Source: an uncultured Pedobacter sp. (lineage in GTDB: Bacteria; Bacteroidota; Bacteroidia; Sphingobacteriales; Sphingobacteriaceae). Taken from it: a DNA stretch of 64,000 nt. The stretch is taken from positions 1-64,000 of the forward strand of contig NZ_CAMLIG010000019.1 in the NCBI RefSeq assembly GCF_946480185.1, read 5' to 3'. Below are positions 52,992 to 62,552 of this stretch, one piece after another. Within the stretch, counting starts at the first letter, position 1. Every line of letters begins with the position of its first letter. The notes below the pieces were generated by a model. The model saw only the letters and a list, made by a program, of their open reading frames with translations. It did no database searches and had not been told where the DNA came from. A program made the translations under genes and the position numbers.

Positions 52992-55832
52992 ATGAAAACT
53001 TTTTACCGACGCTTGGCGAGTTTTTCTTTCTGCATCCTGTTAACAGCAAGTTGCTTAACTACCATTGCACAAACAACAGAAAAAGCAAAACCCATTCTTT
53101 ACAGACAAGTGAGCGGGATTGTAAAAGATTCTACAAACCAAGCGATTATTGGCGCAACGGTTACTTTAACGTCGTCTGCAGACACATTAAGAACAAGTAC
53201 CAATGAAGACGGAATCTTTGTTTTTAGAAATGTAAAATCCTGGGTATTTACCATCAGCGTAGGCTCACTTGGCTACGTAGGCAAAGTAATTTCGGGCAAA
53301 TATAACGATGCCACTCCCCGACTGACTTTGGATCCCATTGTTTTGAAAAGCGATTCCAGAATGTTGGATGCGGTCACCGTAAACGGTACGCCTTCAATAG
53401 TTTACAAAACAGACACCATAGAATATAGGGCAAGCGATTATGTGGTAAGAGCCGGAGCAACTGTTGATGAGCTTCTGCAAAAAATGGAAGGCATGGAGGT
53501 GGGTAATGACGGGTCTGTAACGGTAAACGGAACAGCGATTGTAAAGGCTAGGCTAAACGGTAAAGATATTTACGGAGGCGATGTAGCTACTACGGTACAA
53601 AACTTACCTGCTGAGATTGTTGACAAAATACAAGTTGTTGATGATTACGGAAATACCGCTGCCAAAACCGGGATAAAAGACGGTGACCCTACCAAGGTTT
53701 TAAATATCACTACCAAAACCGAAAAATCTGTAGGCAATATGGCTCGGTTAAATTTTGGCGTTGGTACTATGAACCAGCTAGAAGCAAGCGCCAACATTAC
53801 CCGAATAAACATGAACCAAACCCTTACGGCAAACGGTACTTTTATGCAGACACCAAATGGTATTGCCGGTGGCAATAGTAGCATCGGGCGTTTAGGTTCC
53901 GGCAACAACCGTGGCGGAAGAAGCGGTAGCGGATTTGGCGGAGGCGGTAGCGGAAGCGCATCTGGCGGAGAAAGCTTAAGAACTTCTCCTTCATTTACCT
54001 ATCGTGATAAGTTTGGGAAAAAAGTAGAATTTTTGGCTAATTACGCTTATAGATACAATGACAATAATACCATTACTGACAGCTATTCAGAGTTCAACAA
54101 TATTTTGCCAGATAAAAGTGTAGAGAAAACATTGACCAAAAGAAACTCTGACAATAAGAACTTCGGAGGAACTCACAATATAAATTTTGAGATCGAATAC
54201 AATATAGACAGTGCTAATTTCCTGCAATTCAGGCCTTCGATATCGCTTTCAAATAGCAACTCAGAAAATTCTTCGAACACGTTTCAAACGGGCTTTATAC
54301 ATCAAGACCAGAAGAACAACAGTAAGGTTATCGGAAAAACCCCAAACGTAGGCGGAACGGTTGCTTATCAACACATTTGGTTGCGCAAGCCGGGACGAGT
54401 TTTTTCTGCAGAAGCAACGCTTGGTTCTCAGAAAAATGATAACGAATCTGAACAAAATAACACCATTAGGTATTATGACGGAGATTCGAATAATGTTTTA
54501 AAAGATTCAACCATCCACAGGGCAATAAATACTAATAATTTGCAAAAGAGTTACAGGGCAAGTTTGACCTATTCTGAGCCAATTACAACCTTATCACGGT
54601 TAGAATTCAATTCGAACGTTGAACGCAGGGGTTATGATAATAGTAAGATAACAAGCAATATCGACAACTCAAATAACCGCTTTGTAATCGACTCGTTAAG
54701 CAATATTTTCAACTACTTTTTTACGCAGTACCGAAACTCTGTAAATTATAAATACGGAAACAACCAAAGTAAATACAGTTTTTCTTTAGGTTTAACAGGC
54801 GTTAACACTTCTTTAGTGGGTGAAAAGGTAAGTTTGGGTACAAAAACAGACCAAACCTATTTTAAAATCATTCCAATTGCCCGCTTTCAATTGCGGTTAT
54901 CCAGCACACACCAATTAGCTATATATTATAACGGAAGCGCAAATGAGCCAAATTTTGATCAAATACAGCCTGTACGTGATGTATCAAATCCGCAACATCC
55001 AATTGTGGGTAATCCCGATTTGAAAGCAGCGTTTACACACTCGGTTATAGGGCAGTATAGCAATTATATCGCAAACTCAAAATTGAATTATTATATCCGG
55101 TTAAATTCATCTTTTACCGAAAATCAGGTAACAAGCAATACTGTTGCTATAAAAGATGTTTATGGAAGTTTTAAAAACGAAACACGTTACGTAAACATTA
55201 ACGGCAACAATAGGCAAAGTGCCGATTATTCAATATCTAAGCAGAGCAACGACCGAAAGTATAATTTTTCTTTAACAGGAAGCATTGATAAAAATGCTAG
55301 GGTAGCAATGAGTAATGGCGAAAAAACAACTTCAGATACTTGGGGTTTTAAAGAGAGTTTGGGTCCTCGTATCAACCCAACAGATTGGTTAGAAATTAAC
55401 CCTTATCTTTCCTATGATTTTAATAAAACCAGTTATTCAATCGCTAATGGTATTACACAAAAAATTTGGTCCCTAAGTTTAGATGGAAATGTTTACTTTT
55501 TAAAGAACATGCAGTTTGGTTATGCCTTAAGCAAAAATTATGTTAGTGGTATAAATAACAACGTTACTAACAACCCATTTGTAATTAATACAATGTTGGA
55601 AATGAAGGTCTTTAAAAACAGAGGTGCTTTACAGTTACGAGCCTATGACTTATTGAACCAGAACAACTTTATAAACAGAACCACTAGCGACAATGGCTTT
55701 ACCGAGATTGCTACCAACCCAAATAGCAGGTATGTGATGCTGAATTTAAGTATGAACCTTCAAAAATGGACAGGCGCAATGGGCAAAAAAGGAAACAGCA
55801 TCAGAAGAAAAGGCGACGGAAGCTTTTATTAA
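52992..55832 (+). CDS. Outer-membrane beta-barrel protein, TonB-receptor-like
   Basis: A 946-residue outer-membrane protein. After a signal peptide (to about residue 27) comes a carboxypeptidase-regulatory-like domain (QVSGIVKDSTNQAIIGATVTL, about 38-125), a plug-like domain with DTIEYRASDYVVRAGATVDELLQKMEGMEV, and a long C-terminal barrel of alternating strands. A glycine/serine-rich insert GGRSGSGFGGGGSGS lies near residue 310. No SusD partner follows; the CBM9-like gene precedes it. It is a non-canonical relative of SusC. Confidence 0.85.
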   Translation: MKTFYRRLASFSFCILLTASCLTTIAQTTEKAKPILYRQVSGIVKDSTNQAIIGATVTLTSSADTLRTSTNEDGIFVFRNVKSWVFTISVGSLGYVGKVISGKYNDATPRLTLDPIVLKSDSRMLDAVTVNGTPSIVYKTDTIEYRASDYVVRAGATVDELLQKMEGMEVGNDGSVTVNGTAIVKARLNGKDIYGGDVATTVQNLPAEIVDKIQVVDDYGNTAAKTGIKDGDPTKVLNITTKTEKSVGNMARLNFGVGTMNQLEASANITRINMNQTLTANGTFMQTPNGIAGGNSSIGRLGSGNNRGGRSGSGFGGGGSGSASGGESLRTSPSFTYRDKFGKKVEFLANYAYRYNDNNTITDSYSEFNNILPDKSVEKTLTKRNSDNKNFGGTHNINFEIEYNIDSANFLQFRPSISLSNSNSENSSNTFQTGFIHQDQKNNSKVIGKTPNVGGTVAYQHIWLRKPGRVFSAEATLGSQKNDNESEQNNTIRYYDGDSNNVLKDSTIHRAINTNNLQKSYRASLTYSEPITTLSRLEFNSNVERRGYDNSKITSNIDNSNNRFVIDSLSNIFNYFFTQYRNSVNYKYGNNQSKYSFSLGLTGVNTSLVGEKVSLGTKTDQTYFKIIPIARFQLRLSSTHQLAIYYNGSANEPNFDQIQPVRDVSNPQHPIVGNPDLKAAFTHSVIGQYSNYIANSKLNYYIRLNSSFTENQVTSNTVAIKDVYGSFKNETRYVNINGNNRQSADYSISKQSNDRKYNFSLTGSIDKNARVAMSNGEKTTSDTWGFKESLGPRINPTDWLEINPYLSYDFNKTSYSIANGITQKIWSLSLDGNVYFLKNMQFGYALSKNYVSGINNNVTNNPFVINTMLEMKVFKNRGALQLRAYDLLNQNNFINRTTSDNGFTEIATNPNSRYVMLNLSMNLQKWTGAMGKKGNSIRRKGDGSFY

Positions 55833-55850
55833 AATAGCAACATTTCCTAC

Positions 55851-55885
55851 AAAAAAGGGCTGTCTGAATAGATAGTCCTTTTTGT
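55851..55885. terminator. Bidirectional terminator after the barrel gene
   Basis: A 14-bp stem with two G-U pairs (GGGCTGTCT and AGATAGTCC) is flanked by A5 and T5 runs. It separates the barrel gene from dps. Confidence 0.8.
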
Positions 55886-55906
55886 TTCATAGGTTTTAAG
55901 CAGACG

Positions 55907-56389
55907 TTATTGTTTTCCAGACCAGGCCCTAAACATCCAGCTGGTTTTTTCTTTAAATTTCAAGAAACCGATAATCATATCAGCAGTTCCTTCATCGTTT
56001 GCATTTTCAGATGCGTTTTCAATTACTTCACGCTCAAGTTCAATTAATTGTTTAAAATCGCCTAAAATGGCTTCCACCATTTTTTCTTCTGATAAACCAT
56101 CAGTTTTTATTTCCTTGATGCTTGAGTTTTTGATATAATCTGCATACGTACTCATTGGCGATTTTCCTAATGTCAGAATACGTTCTGCAAGCTCATCAAT
56201 AGTTAGCTGAGCGTTATTGTATAATTCTTCAAACTTAACGTGTAAATCAAAAAAATGATGCCCTTTCACATTCCAGTGACAACCTCTAACCTTCTGATAG
56301 TGAATCTGATAATTTGCCAAAAGAATATTTAAATGATCTGCTAATTCAATTACTGGTTTGTTTTTTAATCCAATTTTATTTACTGTCAT
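55907..56389 (-). CDS. dps: Dps-family ferritin-like DNA starvation protein
   Basis: A 160-residue four-helix bundle that forms dodecamers, oxidises and stores iron, and protects DNA. The ferroxidase ligands are in CHWNVKGHHFFDLHVKFEELY and in IDELAERIL. The N-terminus is short (about 12 residues) and moderately basic, so DNA binding is uncertain. It lies 29 bases downstream of the NfeD gene on the same strand and may be partly co-transcribed with it. Confidence 0.95.
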   Translation of the reverse strand: MTVNKIGLKNKPVIELADHLNILLANYQIHYQKVRGCHWNVKGHHFFDLHVKFEELYNNAQLTIDELAERILTLGKSPMSTYADYIKNSSIKEIKTDGLSEEKMVEAILGDFKQLIELEREVIENASENANDEGTADMIIGFLKFKEKTSWMFRAWSGKQ

Positions 56390-56418
56390 AACTTTATACT
56401 TTTAATGACCTCTTGTGT

Positions 56419-57756
56419 TTAAACAATAAGCTTTTTCACAATAAGGTTGTAATTTTCTATCTTGGATACTACAATATCCGTTCCATTATCAATGTATCCA
56501 TCGTTAGAAATTGCTTGATACCATTCGCCATCAATTTCAATTTTTCCAGACGGTCTTAAGTCTGTTTTTGCGAAACCTTTTTTACCTAATAGTTCAAAAT
56601 TTGGTTTGGTAACTTGGTAACCTTTTGATGACTGTTGCTCATCCTGTAAAACAAGCTTTTGAAAAGTTTTTGAGCGTAATATATTCCCTCCAAAAACTAC
56701 TGATAAAAAGACAGCACCTATAATAGAGCCCAGTACAAGTAAGAAAGATTGTACAATCCGCTCGTTACCGCTTACACTTAAATCAAAGAAATTATTTAAC
56801 ACCAAGCTCATGGCCAAACCTACCACCATACAAACAATGCCTACTATGCCAAAAACACCAAATCCGGGTATCAAAAAAAATTCTAAGGCTAAAAATACTA
56901 TGCCCAAAAGGAAGAGTAAAATTTCCCAATTTGCCGCTAAACCTTCGATATAAAGTGGTGCAAAAAACAGTAAGCCTGCCACTATAGCTATTAATAAAGC
57001 AAAACCAATTCCTGGAGACTGCAGTTCAAAATAGATCCCACCAATCATCAATAAAATAAGGACACTGCTCACGGCAGGGTTAGTTAGTATTCCAATTATA
57101 GTATCAGAAAAAGTAGGCACATAAACTTGTGTTTTGTAATTGCTCATGTTTTCCTGTTTTAAAACATCGTCTATAGATATAGCTTCTCCATTACAATATC
57201 CATTTTTAATGGCCTCGGCAGTGGTGAGCGTAAGTACTTTCCCTTTCGGATTAATGCCTGCTATTTCTACATCGGCATCAACAAAAGCTTCAGCAATTTT
57301 CGGGTCGCGACCTTTAGCCTCTGCGGTGGTACGCATCAATCCTCTCATATAAGATTGAAATTTCTCTGGCAACACCTCCCCTTGTCCATTTACAACACTT
57401 GCTGCGCCAATTGTAGCGCCTTTGCTCATGTAAATTTTGTCACATGCAATAGAAATCAAAGCTCCTGCTGATGCCGCATTATTGTCGATGAACACGATGG
57501 TTTTTAGCTTGCTGTTTAAAATTTTAGTTCTAATGGAGTCTGCATAGTCCAACATACCGCCATAAGTATTCATATCAATAATCAAAACCTCAGCTCCGTT
57601 GGCTTTTGCAGCGTCGAAGGCTTTTTGTGTAGAGCGCCAAGCAGCAGGATTAATCTCGTCTTTTAAATTTAATTGATAAACTTTTGTTTGTGCAGATGCC
57701 AATAAATTAAAACAGCAAAGTAAAAAAAACACCGCCAAACCCTTAATGAATTTCAT
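56419..57756 (-). CDS. NfeD-family membrane serine protease
   Basis: A 445-residue envelope protease. After a signal segment (to about 22) comes a ClpP/SppA-like domain with the nucleophile Ser96 in NNAASAGALIS and a lysine-rich downstream part. Four membrane segments span about 220-355, followed by an OB-fold NfeD domain ending in GKIEIDGEWYQAISNDG. Members cleave stomatin-like proteins or act in membrane quality control. No stomatin (SPFH) gene is adjacent, unlike in many genomes. Confidence 0.92.
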   Translation of the reverse strand: MKFIKGLAVFFLLCCFNLLASAQTKVYQLNLKDEINPAAWRSTQKAFDAAKANGAEVLIIDMNTYGGMLDYADSIRTKILNSKLKTIVFIDNNAASAGALISIACDKIYMSKGATIGAASVVNGQGEVLPEKFQSYMRGLMRTTAEAKGRDPKIAEAFVDADVEIAGINPKGKVLTLTTAEAIKNGYCNGEAISIDDVLKQENMSNYKTQVYVPTFSDTIIGILTNPAVSSVLILLMIGGIYFELQSPGIGFALLIAIVAGLLFFAPLYIEGLAANWEILLFLLGIVFLALEFFLIPGFGVFGIVGIVCMVVGLAMSLVLNNFFDLSVSGNERIVQSFLLVLGSIIGAVFLSVVFGGNILRSKTFQKLVLQDEQQSSKGYQVTKPNFELLGKKGFAKTDLRPSGKIEIDGEWYQAISNDGYIDNGTDIVVSKIENYNLIVKKLIV

Positions 57757-57776
57757 AATTGTTAGTTTTGAAAGAA

Positions 57777-58526
57777 ATGGTTACAAATAAAGATACGTTA
57801 AAGCTTGCATACTCTGCCAAATGTGAAGGTATAATCTGGAAAATTATTTTAGATGAAACCGAAGAAACAATAGTTTGGGAATGCAGAACAGCAGATAAAA
57901 AAGTTTCATTTTACGCGTATAACCTCAAAAACCAGACTCTTTTATTAAACAATTTCAAATTTGCTGACGACTGGGAAGTAAGTATTAACAACGTAGTTAA
58001 CGGTATTCTTTACTTTAACGGATTCGAATCTGATTTTTCTCCGGTGCAAAAAGGTTTGATAGCTTTTGACTTGCAAACCCGTAAAATTCTGTGGCAGAAT
58101 TTTAGCATTGGCGCACAACTGTTCACCAATGAAGGTATCGTAGTTTTTGACACGAAAATTTTACCCAGAAAATATCGTATTGCAAACTACCAAAATGGAA
58201 ATATGGTAAAGGATATGGAAGCCGTTGAATTAAAAGATTTAAAATCGTTACAAAACAATATTTTTCTACCAACAATGCAAGAAAGTGAAAACATTTTACT
58301 TACTAGCTACCACCTTACCTACAAAGGTTTAAATATTTCTTCTTTTTATAAAGCGCAAGGTGCTGCTTTTGACCAATATATCAGCGTTGAAAAAAACGGT
58401 AATATTTTAATTAACGAAATATTGAACAACCAGATACAAAAGATGAGTTTTGATACGTTCTTTGTATGGCACAATCATTTATTTTATATCAGAAACAAAT
58501 CTGAAATTGTGAGTTATTTCGTATAA
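57777..58526 (+). CDS. DUF4905 family protein
   Basis: A 249-residue protein without signal peptide, rich in short beta-strands with tryptophans at strand ends (IIWKIILDE, IVWECRT, KILWQNF). The pattern suggests a beta-propeller-like fold, but no enzyme motif is visible. It is divergent from NfeD by 20 bases. Start chosen at ATG 57777; TTG codons at 57759 and 57768 would add up to six residues. It is followed by a LysM gene after 16 bases. Confidence 0.75.
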   Translation: MVTNKDTLKLAYSAKCEGIIWKIILDETEETIVWECRTADKKVSFYAYNLKNQTLLLNNFKFADDWEVSINNVVNGILYFNGFESDFSPVQKGLIAFDLQTRKILWQNFSIGAQLFTNEGIVVFDTKILPRKYRIANYQNGNMVKDMEAVELKDLKSLQNNIFLPTMQESENILLTSYHLTYKGLNISSFYKAQGAAFDQYISVEKNGNILINEILNNQIQKMSFDTFFVWHNHLFYIRNKSEIVSYFV

Positions 58527-58542
58527 TTGCAAAATTTTTAAA

Positions 58543-59505
58543 ATGAATAAATATCATTTCATGAATTACAAAAACATTCTTTTTTTCTTAGTCATGTTAA
58601 CATCTGCTAATGTTTTCGCCGGAAGTTTAATTGACTCTATAGGTGTTGAAAACCTAGATGGCAAAAAAGTTATTTTACATAAAATTGAACCTAAAGAAAC
58701 CTATTATGCGCTAGGCAGACGCTATAATTTAAGTCCGACTAAAATTATGGAATTTAACAAAAGCATAGCCTTGCATCCAGGGGAAACTGTTAAAATTCCT
58801 ACCGGAGAAAGTTTTATCGCCTCAAAGGCAGTTCCTGCTCAAACAGCAACTTCTAAATCCGTTGTTTTTACTTCACCAGCAAAAGAAAATCCTCCAAAAA
58901 AGAAAGAAAAAACGCATAAAGTTGCACCCGGAGAAACGCTTTACGGAATTGCCAGCCATTACAATATGCGAGTGGATGATTTAAAACTTTTGAATGGATT
59001 GAAAAACAGCACTTTAACAGTGGGTCAAAGCCTTAAAGTCATTAGTAGTGACGAAGTAGCGCTTAATCCAACGGTTCAGAAAAATGATGCTGGAAAACCG
59101 GTGTTAGTTGAGAAAAAACCTGATAATAAAATTGGCACTCCCAATCCTAATAAAATAAAGTATTTAGATTCTACCGACTCGCAAAATACCGTAGAAATTC
59201 CAAAGAACAGATACGGCATTACGGAAATGAACGACAAAGGTTTAGCCGTTTGGATTGATGACAATAACCTAGATGCTACAAAAAGCTATGCCTTACACCG
59301 AGTTGCGCCAGTTGGAACCATTATAAAAATAACCAACCCAATGACCAACAAAAGTGTTTTCGCTAAGGTGGTTGGAAGATTTACAGAAAACGAAACTACA
59401 AAAGATGTAATTGTTGTAGTTACTAAATCATGCGCTGATGCAATTGGCGCCTTAGATAAAAGATTTTTAGTAAACATAACATTTGGCTTGCCTAATGAGC
59501 AATAA
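58543..59505 (+). CDS. LysM-domain exported protein with RlpA-like C-terminus
   Basis: A 320-residue exported protein. The signal peptide ends near NVFAGS. Two LysM modules are visible, about residues 44-88 (KVILHKIEPKETYYALGRRYNL) and 124-168 (THKVAPGETLYGIASHYNM). The last 100 residues (YALHRVAPVGTIIKITNPMTNKSVFAKVVGRF) are like the double-psi beta-barrel of RlpA. It probably binds peptidoglycan in the periplasm. Its end overlaps the uridine kinase gene by 11 bases. Confidence 0.85.
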   Translation: MNKYHFMNYKNILFFLVMLTSANVFAGSLIDSIGVENLDGKKVILHKIEPKETYYALGRRYNLSPTKIMEFNKSIALHPGETVKIPTGESFIASKAVPAQTATSKSVVFTSPAKENPPKKKEKTHKVAPGETLYGIASHYNMRVDDLKLLNGLKNSTLTVGQSLKVISSDEVALNPTVQKNDAGKPVLVEKKPDNKIGTPNPNKIKYLDSTDSQNTVEIPKNRYGITEMNDKGLAVWIDDNNLDATKSYALHRVAPVGTIIKITNPMTNKSVFAKVVGRFTENETTKDVIVVVTKSCADAIGALDKRFLVNITFGLPNEQ

Positions 59506-60133
59506 TAAACCTTACGTACTGGGTGTTGCTGGTGGAAGTGGTTCGGGAAAAACCTTTTTTTTAAAAGCTTTCTTAAATCACTTTTCAAATGAAGAGGTTT
59601 GTTTAGTTTCTCAGGATGATTACTACATTCCGCAAGGAGAAATGACTGCGGAAGAAAACAGGCTGCATAATTTTGATTTGCCTACCTGCATTGAGGTTAA
59701 CCAGTTTGAAAATGATGTTTTTGATTTATTAAACTACAAAACAGTTTACAAACAAGAATATACGTTCAATAATCCAAGCCTTAAACCTCAGCTATTGGAG
59801 ATAAAGCCCGCTCCTATTTTGATCTTAGAAGGTTTGTTTATTTACCATTATCAAAAGATAGATGCAATTTTTGATTATCGCATTTTTATGGATGCCGCCA
59901 CAGAAATTGCATTAGAGCGCAGGTTGAAACGTGATTTGATTGAGCGTGGTTACTCGCAAGAAGACGTCATGTACAAATGGCAAAACCACGTTATGCCTTC
60001 GTACAATGAATACCTTTTGCCATATAGAAGCAAATGCGATAGCATAATTGACAATTCTACCAATGAACTGCAAAGCATTTTAGACATTACTAAAGAAATT
60101 TCATCGGACCTTAGAAAGACGCTGAACATATAA
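59495..60133 (+). CDS. udk: Uridine kinase
   Basis: A 212-residue kinase for uridine and cytidine salvage. The P-loop GVAGGSGSGKTFFL is at about residues 10-23, and CLVSQDDYYIPQGEM, the Walker B-like ILILEGLFIY and the RDLIERGYSQEDVMYKW lid region are all present. Start chosen at ATG 59495, which lies within the end of the LysM gene, so the two are translationally linked. Confidence 0.92.
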   Translation: MSNNKPYVLGVAGGSGSGKTFFLKAFLNHFSNEEVCLVSQDDYYIPQGEMTAEENRLHNFDLPTCIEVNQFENDVFDLLNYKTVYKQEYTFNNPSLKPQLLEIKPAPILILEGLFIYHYQKIDAIFDYRIFMDAATEIALERRLKRDLIERGYSQEDVMYKWQNHVMPSYNEYLLPYRSKCDSIIDNSTNELQSILDITKEISSDLRKTLNI

Positions 60134-60297
60134 CGATTATGTTATAATTTAGCAGCTAATTGCTTTTTGCAATAAGATGTACTATATTTATCCACTGCAT
60201 TTTAAATAATTTATTCCTCATAAAATATAAAATCCGGTAATTAAAAAGACAAAGGTTTCATTAGATTTGCATAAATCTTGTCTTTAGTGACGGAAAA

Positions 60298-60312
60298 AGC
60301 TTCTCAGAAGCT
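60298..60312 (+). repeat. Inverted repeat just upstream of the DUF4290 gene
   Basis: AGCTTCT and AGAAGCT flank a single C. The repeat ends 13 bases before the start codon and lies downstream of a TAGATTTG -7 element at 60262-60269, so it would be in the leader RNA and could hinder ribosome access. Confidence 0.5.
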
Positions 60313-60325
60313 CTAAATTTCAAAA

Positions 60326-61060
60326 ATGGTTAATACAACAGAACAAACTTTTGATTACAATACTTCAAGAGAAAAACTCATTTTAGCAGAATACGGCCGA
60401 AATGTTCAAAACATGGTTGAATATATTGTGGCTTTACCAACTAAAGAAGAGCGCAATAGATACGCACAAGTTGTGATAGATATGATGGGTTTTTTAAATC
60501 CTCATTTAAGAGATGTGCCAGATTTCAAACATAAGTTATGGGATCATTTACAAATCATCTCAAAATTTAAAATCGATGTAGATTCTCCATACCCAAGTCC
60601 AACAGCTGAAGAAATCAACTTTAAGCCAGAAGTTTTAACTTATCCACAAAAGCGCATTAAATTTAAGCACTATGGGCATACGGTAGAAATGATGATTAAA
60701 AAAGCGAAGGAAATAACCGAGCCGGAAAAAAGAGAGCACATGACGAATTCAATTGCCAATTTTATGAAAATGGCTTACGTTGTTTGGAACAAGGATCATG
60801 TTGCTGATGAACAGATTTTAAATGACTTAACAGTATTATCCAATAATGAGCTTGATGTTACTAATATTGTTCTCAACAAAGTTGATTTAAAACCAGCTAA
60901 TACAGGTAGCAGAGATGCTAGTAATAGTGGCGGAGGCCGTTCACAAAAAACTAACGGAGGCAGAAGTAACGGAGGCAGACAACAGAGCAATAACAACAAT
61001 AAAGGTCGTCAAAAAAGCTATAGCAATAATAACGGCGGTGGTGGCAGAAGACCTAATTAA
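60326..61060 (+). CDS. DUF4290 family protein
   Basis: A 244-residue cytosolic protein of a family specific to Bacteroidota. The first 185 residues are mostly helical (NTSREKLILAEYGRNVQNMVEYI, KRIKFKHYGHTVEMMIKKAKEI). The last 50 residues are a glycine-, asparagine-, serine- and arginine-rich tail (GGGRSQKTNGGRSNGGR) resembling RNA-binding RGG tails. Function unknown. The tail is probably disordered. It precedes murA by 49 bases. Confidence 0.88.
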   Translation: MVNTTEQTFDYNTSREKLILAEYGRNVQNMVEYIVALPTKEERNRYAQVVIDMMGFLNPHLRDVPDFKHKLWDHLQIISKFKIDVDSPYPSPTAEEINFKPEVLTYPQKRIKFKHYGHTVEMMIKKAKEITEPEKREHMTNSIANFMKMAYVVWNKDHVADEQILNDLTVLSNNELDVTNIVLNKVDLKPANTGSRDASNSGGGRSQKTNGGRSNGGRQQSNNNNKGRQKSYSNNNGGGGRRPN

Positions 61061-61109
61061 TCAAAATTTCTCTAACTAAAATCCAACCCCTAAACTATAT
61101 ATAAATTTT

Positions 61110-62414
61110 ATGAACGCATTTGAGATTCGTGGAGGCAAGCCCTTAAAAGGTGAAATTATACCTCAAGGAGCAAAAAATGAAGCATTACAAATTCTTTCGG
61201 CGGTATTATTAACCTCGGAAAAAATAACCGTAAGTAATATTCCCGATATTAAGGATGTTGTTAAACTTATCGAATTACTTGGCGATTTAGGAGTTGATGT
61301 CAAAAGAATTTCAAAAGATACTTACGAGTTTCAGGCAGCAAATATCAATTTAGAGTTTTTTCAGTCACAAACGTTCAAGGCGAAAGGCGGAAGCTTACGC
61401 GGTTCTATCATGATTGTTGGCCCGCTATTGGCCAGGTTTGGAAAAGCGGCCATACCAAAACCCGGAGGTGATAAAATTGGAAGACGTAGGTTAGATACCC
61501 ACTTTTTAGGATTCGAAAAATTGGGTGCTAAGTTCATTTATAATGCCGAAACCGGTTTCTTTAATATTGATGCCAGCCAGTTAAAAGGTACTTTCATTTT
61601 ATTGGATGAAGCATCAGTAACCGGAACAGCAAATATTGTTATGGCGGCGGTTTTAGCGCAGGGAACTACCACCATTTATAATGCCGCTTGCGAACCATAC
61701 CTGCAACAGCTTTGTAAAATGCTTAACCGCATGGGCGCAAAAATAACGGGAATAGGTTCTAATTTATTAACCATTGAAGGTGTTAAAGAGCTAAGCGGAA
61801 CAGAACACCGTTTATTGCCGGATATGATTGAGATTGGTTCTTTCATCGGTTTAGCCGCAATGACAGAGTCTGAAATCACGATTAAAGATGTTTGTTACCA
61901 AGAATTAGGAATTATTCCCGATGTTTTTAGAAGAATAGGAATCCAGTTCGAGTTGCGTGGTGATGATATTTATATCCCGGCTCAAAAAAGTTATGAAATA
62001 GAAACTTTTATCGATGGTTCAATACTAACTGTAGCAGATGCGCCATGGCCGGGTTTTACGCCAGATTTACTTTCCATTTTATTAGTGGTAGCAACGCAGG
62101 CTAAAGGATCTGTTCTTATTCACCAAAAAATGTTTGAAAGCCGCCTGTTTTTTGTGGACAAACTGATTGATATGGGTGCACAAATTATTCTTTGCGACCC
62201 ACACAGAGCTACAGTTATAGGTTTAGATAAAAGATACCAATTAAAAGGAATCGAAATGACATCGCCAGATATCAGAGCTGGAGTTTCTTTATTAATTGCC
62301 GCTTTATCTGCCTCGGGAAGAAGCACCATTTACAATATAGAACAGATTGAGCGAGGTTATCAGGATATTGATACCAGGTTAAAAGCACTCGGTGCAGATA
62401 TTAGAAGAATTTAA
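61110..62414 (+). CDS. murA: UDP-N-acetylglucosamine 1-carboxyvinyltransferase
   Basis: Catalyses the first committed step of peptidoglycan synthesis, adding enolpyruvate from PEP to UDP-GlcNAc. It has 434 residues. Lys22 of GAKNEA, the GPLLARFGKAAIP strand, the GFTPDLLS aspartate and the ending RGYQDIDTRLKALGADI are conserved. The residue equal to E. coli Cys115 is Asp121 (KPGGDKIG, codon 61470-61472), which should stop covalent inhibition by fosfomycin. It is probably co-transcribed with DUF4290 and ends at a terminator. Confidence 0.96.
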   Translation: MNAFEIRGGKPLKGEIIPQGAKNEALQILSAVLLTSEKITVSNIPDIKDVVKLIELLGDLGVDVKRISKDTYEFQAANINLEFFQSQTFKAKGGSLRGSIMIVGPLLARFGKAAIPKPGGDKIGRRRLDTHFLGFEKLGAKFIYNAETGFFNIDASQLKGTFILLDEASVTGTANIVMAAVLAQGTTTIYNAACEPYLQQLCKMLNRMGAKITGIGSNLLTIEGVKELSGTEHRLLPDMIEIGSFIGLAAMTESEITIKDVCYQELGIIPDVFRRIGIQFELRGDDIYIPAQKSYEIETFIDGSILTVADAPWPGFTPDLLSILLVVATQAKGSVLIHQKMFESRLFFVDKLIDMGAQIILCDPHRATVIGLDKRYQLKGIEMTSPDIRAGVSLLIAALSASGRSTIYNIEQIERGYQDIDTRLKALGADIRRI

Positions 62415-62421
62415 TTTAAAA

Positions 62422-62447
62422 AAGCTCTCCGAAATGGAGAGTTTTTT
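62422..62447 (+). terminator. Rho-independent terminator of murA
   Basis: CTCTCC (62425-62430) pairs with GGAGAG (62436-62441), extended by a G-U and an A-T pair, followed by a T run. Confidence 0.8.
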
Positions 62448-62552
62448 ATTTATAGTAGATTCTTCGGCTAAACTTAAAACGATTTTCTGTTTTAAGTGTT
62501 ATTAAAAACCATAGTATTTATTCTACCGTAATTATTAAAAATTCAAAATATC

